From NCBI GenBank assembly GCA_052078155.1, contig JBQJBP010000001.1, positions 2,294,001 through 2,358,000 on the forward strand: a stretch of DNA of 64,000 bases. The letters are read 5' to 3'. Made by a program: the position numbers and the translations under genes. Below the pieces are notes generated by a model. It searched no databases, was not told the DNA's origin, and saw only the letters and a list, made by a program, of their open reading frames with translations. Each line of letters opens with the position of its first letter. Positions within the stretch are counted from its first letter, which is position 1. Positions 25,120 to 32,917 of the stretch are shown here, in pieces. This DNA comes from CAXBMB01 sp052078155. GTDB taxonomy: Bacteria; Pseudomonadota; Alphaproteobacteria; Kiloniellales; DSM-21159.

Positions 25120-26601
25120 TCAGTCATTCAGGTCCAGATTGGCCATCTTCTGATAGAACTGCGCGCGCGAGACCCCCAACAACTTGGCCGCCTTGCTGCG
25201 CACACCGCCACAGGCCAGCAAAGCCTGCCGGATGGCTTCGCGCTCGACCTCCGCCAGTGTCTCTTTCAGGGGACGTATCTGGCTTGGGTCGGGAACCTCC
25301 CCCTCCGGTGAGACATCACTTCTTGACGGGAACGCCTTTTCAGCCTCTGCCCCTTCATCTGTCAGTCTGTCCAGGCTCACCAGAGTCTCCAGCAGGTCAG
25401 CTGTAACAACCCCGCCTTCATCCATACGCAGCAGGGCCTGCTCCAGCACATTGCGCAGTTCGCGAACATTTCCTTTCCAGCGCCCCCGGGCCAGCAGCTC
25501 CAGCGCGTCCGGTTCGATATCCAATGCGCCCCTGCCTTCGGCATTGCGGAGCTGATCCAACAGGGCCTCGGCAATCAAGGGAATATCCGTACGGCGTTCA
25601 GCCAAAGAAGGCAGGGTCAAAGGCAGACCATTGAGACGATAAAAGAGGTCGGCCCGAAACTGCCCCTCTTCCACCAACCCGGCCAGATCACGGCTGGTGG
25701 CGGAAATCACCCGGACATCCACCGGACGCACTTTGTCCGACCCCAGTGCCTCCACTTCCTTTTCTTCCAGAACCCGCAACAGCTTTGGCTGCAACGCCAG
25801 TGGCAAATCTCCGATTTCATCCAGAAACAAGGTGCCGCCTTCAGCGGTCTGGAACTTGCCTGCCCGGCCCCGGCGGTCCGCACCGGTAAAAGCACCCGGC
25901 GCCACGCCAAAAAGTTCCGCCTCCAGAAGGCTCTCAGGGATGGCGGCGATGTTCACCCGAACCAGAGGACCGGAAGCCCGGGGGCTGCTGGCGTGAATGG
26001 CGTGGGCAAAGAGCTCTTTTCCCGTGCCCGTTTCGCCGAGCAGCAAGACGGGCGTATCGCGTTCCGCGGCCCGTCGGGCGTCGCGCTTGACCTGGCGAAT
26101 AACGGCGGAGTTTCCGACGATGGCGCCGAAGCCATACTTGGCCCGCCGGGACTGCGCCAGTTCCTGCCGCGCTGCGGACAGGTCGCGCTGCATGGCCTGA
26201 AACTTACCGATCAGCGGCTTCAGGGCCGCAAGCTTGTGATAGAGGATCACCCCCATGGCCCCGGTCAGCTGGCCTTCGGCATTGGTCAGGGGAATGCGGC
26301 TGACCACCAGCTGATGGCTGCCCAGAACAAACACATCAAGCAGCTGAGCTTCGCCCGTTTCCACCACCTCGCGCATGTGGGAATCCGGAACCACCTCTTC
26401 CACCAGGCGGCCTTCCACGGGCTCGACACCATTCCAGCCGATCAGGGCTTTGAACTTGCCGTTCATCCAGGAAATGCGGCCATCCAGGTCAATGGCAAAG
26501 GCGCCTTCATAGAGACGGTCAAAGACATCAGCCAGAGACCGGGCCGCCTGGCGCCGAATCTGGGCCTCATCTTCTGCTGCTTTGCCCCCGCGCTTTATCA
26601 C
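25120..26601 (-). CDS. Sigma-54-dependent transcriptional activator with PAS domain
   Basis: A 493-residue enhancer-binding protein. An N-terminal PAS-like sensor (about residues 20-130, DVFDRLYEGAFAIDLDGRISWMNGKF) precedes the AAA+ domain with Walker A GETGTGKE, the sigma-54 contact loop GAFTGA, Walker B GGTLFLDEIGD and the arginine-rich FRADLFYRLN region. A C-terminal Fis-type helix-turn-helix (VRSKAAKLLGVSRAQFYQKM) binds DNA. No receiver domain is present, so it senses a signal directly. Start is uncertain: GTG 26601 has GGGGGA upstream, but the frame runs open to 26709 past an AAGGAGG with no in-frame start after it. Targets are unknown; layout resembles RocR/AcoR-like activators. Confidence 0.88.
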   Translation of the reverse strand: MIKRGGKAAEDEAQIRRQAARSLADVFDRLYEGAFAIDLDGRISWMNGKFKALIGWNGVEPVEGRLVEEVVPDSHMREVVETGEAQLLDVFVLGSHQLVVSRIPLTNAEGQLTGAMGVILYHKLAALKPLIGKFQAMQRDLSAARQELAQSRRAKYGFGAIVGNSAVIRQVKRDARRAAERDTPVLLLGETGTGKELFAHAIHASSPRASGPLVRVNIAAIPESLLEAELFGVAPGAFTGADRRGRAGKFQTAEGGTLFLDEIGDLPLALQPKLLRVLEEKEVEALGSDKVRPVDVRVISATSRDLAGLVEEGQFRADLFYRLNGLPLTLPSLAERRTDIPLIAEALLDQLRNAEGRGALDIEPDALELLARGRWKGNVRELRNVLEQALLRMDEGGVVTADLLETLVSLDRLTDEGAEAEKAFPSRSDVSPEGEVPDPSQIRPLKETLAEVEREAIRQALLACGGVRSKAAKLLGVSRAQFYQKMANLDLND

Positions 26602-26889
26602 AGCTGCCGTTTCCCCCTGGCACAATCCGTCCAGCGCCTGGCCGGACCCACAATTGCCCGCCTCTTTGCCGGAGGAAAATCGGACCTCCTTTTGCGTCTG
26701 GCTGCCCAATTGATAGAAGACCTGACGCCTGCCCGCCAGCCCCTAAACAAGACCACAGGCAAAACATGTTCTTTTGCTGTCATGCGGTTCCCTGTCCCCT
26801 TGTGCGGTATCGGGTCTTTTCTTCACCTTTTGGCAAGGCAGGCTGATTAGACTTGACCCCTTAGTGATCAAGCCCCATGTGGAATGGTT

Positions 26890-27474
26890 ATGGGACGCCA
26901 AAAGCAATTCACCGAACCGCAGGTGCTCGAGCAGGCCATGCAGGTTTTCTGGTCTCAGGGGTATGAAAACACCTCTGTTCAGGATCTTGTTGACGCCACT
27001 TCAATCAATCGTGCGTCTCTTTACAGTACCTTTGGAGACAAAGAGCAGCTCTACCTCTCCTGCCTGACTCATTACATCTCCATTCAGACAGAAAAACGCC
27101 GTCAACTTCTGCAAAGCCCGGAACCGGCGCATGAGGCCATCTCGAAGTACCTGCATTCTCTTGTCGACTTTGCACTGGGAGAAGGTCGCAAAAAGGGGTG
27201 CCTGGTTACCAATTCTTCTGTCGAAGTCGCTCCCCTAAACGACAAGGTTCACCACCACCTTGAACAGACTGTTCAAGGTGTTGAAGATCTTTTGGAACAG
27301 CTGGTCCGCCGCGGTCAGATAGAAGGTGATATCACCAGCCAGATCGACTCCCGGAAACTGGCTCAGTTTTTGATCTGCCAGGTACAGGGGCTGCGTGTGC
27401 TGACCCGGGCTTATCCGGAAGATGTTGCCCGGATGCGGGCTGCCGTCGAGGTGGCTCTGTCTGCATTGAATTGA
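26890..27474 (+). CDS. TetR/AcrR family transcriptional regulator
   Basis: A 194-residue repressor. The N-terminal domain GRQKQFTEPQVLEQAMQVFW ... TSVQDLVDATSINRASLYSTFGDKEQLY is a clean TetR helix-turn-helix, and the C-terminal part (GCLVTNSSVEVAPLNDKV) matches the TetR_C domain that often governs oxidoreductase or efflux genes. ATG 26890 has GGA six bases upstream; ATG 26884 is the alternative. It is divergent from the sigma-54 activator with about 290 bases between, and the next plus-strand gene is a peroxiredoxin-like protein 666 bases away. Confidence 0.92.
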   Translation: MGRQKQFTEPQVLEQAMQVFWSQGYENTSVQDLVDATSINRASLYSTFGDKEQLYLSCLTHYISIQTEKRRQLLQSPEPAHEAISKYLHSLVDFALGEGRKKGCLVTNSSVEVAPLNDKVHHHLEQTVQGVEDLLEQLVRRGQIEGDITSQIDSRKLAQFLICQVQGLRVLTRAYPEDVARMRAAVEVALSALN

Positions 27475-28140
27475 CCCTGACAACCACTCTCATTGAACGT
27501 CCATTCAATGACAGACTCGAAATTCAGCCCGTGTAACCCTCTGGGAAACGCAGAAATTTGACCCCTCGAGCAAAAAAAATCAGGGGTCTAAGCACCGGCT
27601 TTTTCTGTTTAAAAATTGCTTATCATGCTAACAGTACTGGTTGAGATGAACCTCGACCACCACACCGTCAGGTTAGCTCACCAAACAAATATATCATTTA
27701 ATTAACAATAACTTGCCCAATTTCATCCGATTTTGCACCACAATTACACCCTATATACTCGTTTAACGGGTTCCGTCTGCGCGGTTTGAATTCCCGAGGA
27801 TGGGCCACTTCCGCACCCCGCGTCTGCTGCCTCTCAAAAGCGTTATCGCCCCTCTGGAACAACTCTTGGCTATTGACGCACAGGCGGAGTTGGTTGAATT
27901 TGGAATGGCTGTTCCAAATATCTGTCGGCAGGAAGACCCCTGCCAGAATCAACTCATCCCTGTCGCGATGGTGTCGTTGCCGTTGATCAGGTTTCAGGCG
28001 GTTCAGTGCTCATTTTTGAGGGCGCAGAGGATGGAACTGAAACACTCCAGTGTTTTTGTTTCAGATCTTGCTCTTGTGTCCCTTGCTCTTGTGCCCATGG
28101 GGTCAGTGACCAAACGACAGCTATTTAGAAAGATGGATCA
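27475..28140. other. AT-rich intergenic stretch without a supported gene
   Basis: This 666-base gap has an AT-rich core around 27600-27770, unlike neighbouring sequence. Frames at 27698-27952 (minus, 84 codons) and 27800-28144 (plus, 114 codons) overlap each other and match no family known to me. A direct repeat TTGCTCTTGTG/CTTGCTCTTGTGCCC occurs around 28070-28096. The composition could mark a decayed mobile insertion or a strong promoter region for the peroxiredoxin-like gene. Confidence 0.35.
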
Positions 28141-28707
28141 ATGACGGATTTGACGCCCCTTTACCCACGCCAAGCAGTGCCCGCCCTGTCTGTAGAGACG
28201 GTCGGCGGCAGCCAATGGACGTTGGGCGACGTCACACCAGAAAACTTCACCATGGTGGTGGTGTATCGCGGCCTTCACTGCCCGATCTGCGCCAAGTACC
28301 TGGGCGATCTGAACCGCAAGATTGAAGAGTTTGAAAAGCGCGGTGTCGAAGTCATCGTCCTGTCCAGCGACGACGCAGAGCGGGCAGCCGAAGCCAAAGA
28401 AAAATGGAAGCTGGACAAGCTGACTGTTGGTTATGGCCTGAGCCTGGACAAAGCCCGCGAATGGGGCCTGTACATCTCCTCCGGTCGCGGCAAGACCTCC
28501 ATCGGCGTTGAAGAGCCCGCTCTCTTTGCCGAACCAGGTCTGTTCCTGGTTCAGCCTGACGGGACGCTTTACTTCGGCACGGTTCAGACCATGCCCTTTG
28601 CCCGTCCCAGCTTTGGCGACATCCTGCCTGCCATCGATTTCGTTCTGAAAAGCGGCTATCCGGCCCGGGGCGAAATCCTGGACCACGTCGCCGCTGCTGC
28701 CGAATAA
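28141..28707 (+). CDS. Peroxiredoxin-like (AhpC/TSA family) protein
   Basis: A 188-residue thioredoxin-fold protein. The active-site motif is VYRGLHCPICAKYL with C47 and C50, typical of the peroxiredoxin-like PRX_like2 branch rather than classical AhpC, which has a single VCP cysteine there. It should reduce peroxides or act as a thiol oxidoreductase in the cytoplasm. There is no signal peptide. Downstream lie two hairpins. The gene stands alone, with a TetR regulator upstream that may or may not control it. Confidence 0.88.
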   Translation: MTDLTPLYPRQAVPALSVETVGGSQWTLGDVTPENFTMVVVYRGLHCPICAKYLGDLNRKIEEFEKRGVEVIVLSSDDAERAAEAKEKWKLDKLTVGYGLSLDKAREWGLYISSGRGKTSIGVEEPALFAEPGLFLVQPDGTLYFGTVQTMPFARPSFGDILPAIDFVLKSGYPARGEILDHVAAAAE

Positions 28708-28761
28708 GGCGGCGGCTGAAAAGTTAAAAGACCTGTCAACTCTCAGAGTTGGCGAAAGAAA

Positions 28762-28831
28762 AGCCGGCCGCTCCCCTTTAGCCGGCTTCCGGGGCCCTTC
28801 GGCAATTACCGCCGACGGGCCCCACCTCTTT
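28762..28831 (+). terminator. Tandem hairpins after the peroxiredoxin-like gene
   Basis: A first hairpin pairs AGCCGGC with GCCGGCT (28762-28788); a second pairs GGGGCCC...TCGGC with GCCGA...GGGCCCC (28791-28824) and is followed by ACCTCTTTT. The second is the likely intrinsic terminator. Confidence 0.75.
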
Positions 28832-28932
28832 TAGGCTCTCCCATCACTTTCCTGACACCTCCGTCACACGGCCTGCAGATACACAGAAAATCACGACTGC
28901 GTCAGACAGCCCACAGAGGCTGAGTAACCTGC

Positions 28933-29093
28933 TAGAGCATGAGAGGTGTCGTTGGATCCACTCTGCACTCACATCCAAGCAGTGAGCCATCCACGAGCAC
29001 TTCAAGAAGAGTTTGCCCCTCCAAGGGTTATCCCTGGTGAGCCCATTAAAACCGATTTGGCTATGGTGAGCCCGTTTAAAGAGATTTGAGTCT
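28933..29093 (-). repeat. Mosaic intergenic repeat, rearranged copy (D)
   Basis: It begins TAGAGCATGAG and ends with two successive versions of the module-1 end: GTGAGCCCATTAAAACCGATTTGG (29036-29060) and GTGAGCCCGTTTAAAGAGATTTGAGTCT (29066-29093). The tandem end is a partial duplication not seen in other copies. It occupies most of the gap before the YeeE gene. Confidence 0.65.
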
Positions 29094-29150
29094 CGCAAAG
29101 ACTGACCATCGTCGCCTTGTATCCTCCGCTGCCGTCTGATCCAGCCAACC

Positions 29151-30338
29151 ATGTCCAGCCTGTCTGCTCCTCCTCTGTTGACTCCCGTAGTGCAAAAGCC
29201 CTGGCTGATACTGGCTCTTGCCGCGTCAGTCGGACTGGGGCTCTTTCTCTTCAATCAGGAAGCAAAGCGTGGACTGCTCTTTCTGATAGGACTGGGGCTT
29301 GGTTTCAGCCTTTATCATGCTGCTTTTGGCTTTACTGCGGCCTATCGGCGGGCCTGGGTGGAAAAGGACAGTTCCGGCGTGATCGCTCAGTTGGTCATGC
29401 TGGCCCTGGCGCTGCTGCTTTTTGCCCCGATCCTGACCCAGGGAGAGGCCTTTGGTCACGGCGTGTCCGGTGCGGTTGCTCCGGTTTCACCTTCCATGGC
29501 CTTCGGGGCTTTCCTCTTTGGCATTGGCATGCAACTGGGGGGTGGCTGTGCCTCAGGCACGCTCTTTACCGCCGGGGGCGGCAACCTGCGCATGGCGCTG
29601 GTTCTGATTTTCTTCTGTTTCGGTGCTTTCTGGGGCAGCCTGGATCTGGCCTGGTGGCAAAGCAGCTTTCCTGGTCTGGGCCCTGTTTCTCTGCCCCAGG
29701 AACTGGGGTGGGAAAGTGCCCTGCCCTTACAGCTGGCCTTGCTGGCTGGCATCTATGGCATCATGCGGATGTCCGGCGCCCGTGCTCAGCGCCCCCTTTG
29801 GTGGTCGCCCGGTCAGTTTGGCTGGCGCAGTCTGTTGCAGGGCCCCTGGCCGTTTCTTTTGGCCGCTCTGACCCTGGCATTGCTGAACTGGGCCACCCTC
29901 CTGGTGGCCGGACATCCCTGGTCCATCACCTGGGCCTTTTCCCTCTGGAGCGCCAAGCTCGCGGTCTTGGCCGGATGGGACCCGGGCAGCAGCCTGTTCT
30001 GGACCGGAGCCTTCCAACAGGCAGCTCTGGCCCGCCCCGTTCTGGCCGACACCACCTCCATCATGAACATTGCCCTCATCCTGGGGGCACTTACGGCTGC
30101 TGCTCTGGCCGGGAAAGTAAAACCTGATCCCCGCATTCCCCTGCGCTCCCTGTTGGCGGCTGTCATCGGTGGGCTTGTGATGGGCTATGGGGCCCGGCTG
30201 GCCTACGGCTGCAACATCGGCGCGCTGTTCAGCGGCATCGCTTCGGGCAGTCTGCACGGCTGGGTCTGGCTGCTGGCTGCCCTGCCGGGCAATTGGCTGG
30301 GACTGCAGCTGCGCCCCCTGTTCGGCCTGTCACGTTAG
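29151..30338 (+). CDS. YeeE/YedE (TsuA-type) sulfur-compound transporter
   Basis: A 395-residue inner-membrane protein with about nine to ten hydrophobic segments. Two conserved cysteine motifs mark the family: GMQLGGGCASGTLFTAGGG (C133) and YGARLAYGCNIGALFSGIA (C354), which in thiosulfate carriers relay the substrate through the membrane. The expected role is uptake of thiosulfate or a related sulfur compound for cysteine synthesis or sulfur oxidation. It is a single gene; the usual TusA-like partner is not adjacent. A sulfite dehydrogenase set lies 15 kb away in this window. Confidence 0.9.
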   Translation: MSSLSAPPLLTPVVQKPWLILALAASVGLGLFLFNQEAKRGLLFLIGLGLGFSLYHAAFGFTAAYRRAWVEKDSSGVIAQLVMLALALLLFAPILTQGEAFGHGVSGAVAPVSPSMAFGAFLFGIGMQLGGGCASGTLFTAGGGNLRMALVLIFFCFGAFWGSLDLAWWQSSFPGLGPVSLPQELGWESALPLQLALLAGIYGIMRMSGARAQRPLWWSPGQFGWRSLLQGPWPFLLAALTLALLNWATLLVAGHPWSITWAFSLWSAKLAVLAGWDPGSSLFWTGAFQQAALARPVLADTTSIMNIALILGALTAAALAGKVKPDPRIPLRSLLAAVIGGLVMGYGARLAYGCNIGALFSGIASGSLHGWVWLLAALPGNWLGLQLRPLFGLSR

Positions 30339-30346
30339 CTGCGCCC

Positions 30347-30384
30347 ATAAAAAAGAGGGAGCCTGTCCAAAGGCCCCCTCCCAT
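30347..30384. terminator. Bidirectional terminator between convergent genes
   Basis: GAGGGAGCCT (30355-30364) pairs with AGGCCCCCTC (30371-30380); read on the minus strand it is followed by a run of six T residues, and on the plus strand it is preceded by an A-run. It lies nine bases after the YeeE stop. Confidence 0.8.
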
Positions 30385-30495
30385 CAGATCTTGAGCGTCA
30401 CATCGCTTTCAGTCGACACACCAGAGTGTGCCCGACAGAAGCGGAGCGCCAGGCGCTTCCAACTCAACCGGAACTGCGCCAGGTCGGCGCAATAC

Positions 30496-31458
30496 TCAGC
30501 CGTCGATAAAGCGGCCCAGACGCACCGCCGTTTGTCCCACCTTCGGGCGGGGTGTCGGCATGATCAGCATGCAGTTGTCATAGGGCGTGACAATCTCCCG
30601 GTCCCCGTCTTTGGCCAGGACTGTGCCCGCTTTTTCAATCACTTCGCCGCCAATGTAGGGGGCAACAAAGGCAAAATCCTCGCTGCTGATGGTTTCAACG
30701 GTTGTGACTTCCACACAGCGCTGCGGCGGCACCTCTGCCGGGTCCAGATGCTTGGCCAGGAAAGCCGGATCAACCACATCGTAGTGTTTCAGAAACCGCA
30801 GGGCCGACTGTTTGGCCAGGGGAACCGCCCCAGCTTCCCAGTGCTGGCCACATTCAACCAAAAGGGCGTTGCGATCAGAGGCAGGGTCAGCAAAGTCCGC
30901 ATAGTCGCGCAGGCGCTTGCCGGCGGCATGACCTGCATCGTTGACCACGATTTCCGGCACCCCGACCGCCTGGGCCAATTTCCGGCCCTTGGCCAGCGGT
31001 CCGGCCATCATCAGGGGCGGCACCTTGTGGCTCATGGAGTGGATGTCCAGCAGATGGTCCACCGTATCAATCAGCCCCCGGACCGCGCGGGCGCGGGTCA
31101 GTTCTTTGGACTGACGGTCCCCTTCCAGAACCTCAGCCGTCCAGAGCCGGTTGAAATCTTCATCCACATAGCGGGAGTCGAAGGGGTTTTCCGGATCAAA
31201 GGCCAGCAAGGCGTCCACATTCATGAACCCAAGGGAGAGCTTACCTTTGGTAGGCCGCACCTTCTCCCGCAGCAGCCAGTCCACGGCAACCGCGCCGCAG
31301 AGTTCGTTGCCGTGAACCACAGCCGACACCATCACGTGCGGGCCGGGCTGCCCTGAATCAAAGGTCCAGATGTAATCCACACCGCTGTTGGACTCCTTAT
31401 GGTCGGAGATATCAGGCGCTGCGATTTCAACATCATAGTTCAGATTTTGAGCGGTCAC
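30496..31458 (-). CDS. Succinylglutamate desuccinylase/aspartoacylase family zinc deacylase
   Basis: A 320-residue M14-type zinc hydrolase. The zinc site reads VVHGNELCG (H49, E52) with the third ligand H140 in LLDIHSMSH, and DFNRLW (101-106) is the substrate-binding motif of AstE/aspartoacylase enzymes. The expected reaction removes an acyl group from the nitrogen of an amino acid. GTG 31458 with GAGA upstream is preferred over a longer in-frame start. It is the next gene after a LysR regulator on the same strand, and that regulator faces a peptide importer that ends in another amidohydrolase. AstE itself is less likely since no other ast genes are here. Confidence 0.88.
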   Translation of the reverse strand: MTAQNLNYDVEIAAPDISDHKESNSGVDYIWTFDSGQPGPHVMVSAVVHGNELCGAVAVDWLLREKVRPTKGKLSLGFMNVDALLAFDPENPFDSRYVDEDFNRLWTAEVLEGDRQSKELTRARAVRGLIDTVDHLLDIHSMSHKVPPLMMAGPLAKGRKLAQAVGVPEIVVNDAGHAAGKRLRDYADFADPASDRNALLVECGQHWEAGAVPLAKQSALRFLKHYDVVDPAFLAKHLDPAEVPPQRCVEVTTVETISSEDFAFVAPYIGGEVIEKAGTVLAKDGDREIVTPYDNCMLIMPTPRPKVGQTAVRLGRFIDG

Positions 31459-31566
31459 GGTGATCTCTTTCTTCGTTCGCTGTTTGGTTTGTTTCTTTTT
31501 ACCCCTGAAGTCAGGAGCGTTCACCCGGCTTATCAGCATAACAGTCCCGGCAAGAATCTTATGGCT

Positions 31567-32499
31567 TTAAACCGGTGGCACGGGATTGGAATAGGCATCG
31601 TTGGGAATGCGCTGACGGACGAACTGGATAAAGCCGCGGGCCGCACCGGTCAGCGGCACATCGGCGTTGATGATGAAACAGCTGCGATAAACCAACGTGG
31701 GTTTAAAAGGCCGAACCACCAGTTGCCCGTCATCCAGCTGATCCAGAATGGGGAAAGGGTTCATGATGGCGACCCCATGACCATCCCGGATGAAATCACA
31801 CATGGCCAGGGATGTTGCGGCTTCAAAGGTCACCACCCGTTCCACCCCGGCTTCGCGGAAAATCCGGTCCAGAAATCCGCGCACGGAGTGTCGCCGTGTG
31901 GAGATGATGAAGCGTTCCCCCTCCAGGTCCTCCACACGCACAATTTCTTTTTCTTCCAGATGATGACCGGCAGGCATGACACAGACCGCGTCGGTTTCCC
32001 GGAAGCAGTCCATGACCACCCCGCGGTGGGTGATGGAGGCATCGGTGAAGCCAATCTCGGAATGACATTCGGCCACGGACTGCACCAGGCGGTCTGTGGC
32101 ATTGATGTCCAGAGAAATCAGCTGATCCGGATTTTCATGCATGTAAGCGGACAGCAGTGGCTGCAGAACACAGTGGGCATAGGTGGGCGGTGCGGCCACC
32201 CGCAATGGTTCGCGTGGCGCATCTTCCCAGCTGGACTGGTTGATGCGGGCCAGGACGTCGAACAGCGATTCCAGCTCCTTGTTCAGCGCCAGGGCTTCGA
32301 CAGTGGGCACCAGCCGACCGGAATCCCGTTCAAACAGCAGCCGTCCCATTCTGGCTTCCAGTGACGCCAGAGCACGGCTGACCGCCGGTTGGGAGATGCC
32401 CAGCCGCTGAGCCGCAGCGGTGGTTTTCCGCGCTTCGATCATGGCCCGGAAGATCTCCAGCTCCCGCAGGTTCGGCCACTCGTTGGCTTCCTTGCTCAC
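31567..32499 (-). CDS. LysR family transcriptional regulator
   Basis: A 310-residue regulator. The N-terminal winged helix (about residues 10-70) reads LRELEIFRAMIEARKTTAAAQRLGISQPAVSRALASLE, and the rest is the periplasmic-binding-like ligand domain. GTG 32499 or TTG 32502 follow AAGGA; the choice changes one residue. It is divergent from a peptide importer operon and upstream of the M14-type deacylase, so it probably governs both. A symmetric T-N11-A box lies in the shared region. Confidence 0.93.
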   Translation of the reverse strand: MSKEANEWPNLRELEIFRAMIEARKTTAAAQRLGISQPAVSRALASLEARMGRLLFERDSGRLVPTVEALALNKELESLFDVLARINQSSWEDAPREPLRVAAPPTYAHCVLQPLLSAYMHENPDQLISLDINATDRLVQSVAECHSEIGFTDASITHRGVVMDCFRETDAVCVMPAGHHLEEKEIVRVEDLEGERFIISTRRHSVRGFLDRIFREAGVERVVTFEAATSLAMCDFIRDGHGVAIMNPFPILDQLDDGQLVVRPFKPTLVYRSCFIINADVPLTGAARGFIQFVRQRIPNDAYSNPVPPV

Positions 32500-32917
32500 C
32501 AAGATTACGTCCTTTTAACCAGTGACCAGCCGCCGCAGGCCCAAGGGATAGAGTCCTGAAAAGACAGATTTTCTGGGCTTCCTCCAAAGCTCGGACATGA
32601 GCATATAACCATTTTGGTATAAAAATGCGGCATGACAATAATCTAATATCATATTAGTCTCCGGGCAAGTAAGCCGAGCGGCAGGACCGAAACCTGCTTC
32701 TTTTTCTTGGGCAAAAAGAAAGAGAGGACGGGTTCGAAAGAACACGGACTTTTCGGGACTCTGATCGGCTGAACGGCTAAGATGCCTCAGCCGTGTTCCT
32801 ACAACCCCAAAGAGGGTTTGAGGAAAGCGGCCTACTATCTGCACCGCCTCCGTGACGGTAATAGCCTGGCGCGGGGACAAACCTGAACAAACCTTCGGGA
32901 GGTTTAAGGGGAGAAGA
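32500..32917. other. Divergent regulatory region between lysR and the peptide importer
   Basis: A 418-base gap without a gene. It contains the LysR-type box at 32643-32657 and, nearby, ATAACCATTTTGGTAT (32625-32640), an imperfect dyad. The part from 32700 to 32900 is a probable leader of the binding-protein gene. The ribosome site AAGGGGAG precedes the start at 32918. Confidence 0.5.
32643..32657. promoter_or_regulatory. LysR-type T-N11-A operator candidate
   Basis: CTAATATCATATTAG is a perfect 15-base odd palindrome. Its inner T (32644) and A (32656) are separated by 11 bases, the classical LysR box. It is 144 bases from the lysR start and 261 bases before the importer start. Confidence 0.55.

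Noticed and set aside
27698..28144. Two overlapping small frames on opposite strands
   Set aside because: They overlap each other, match no family and lack ribosome sites.
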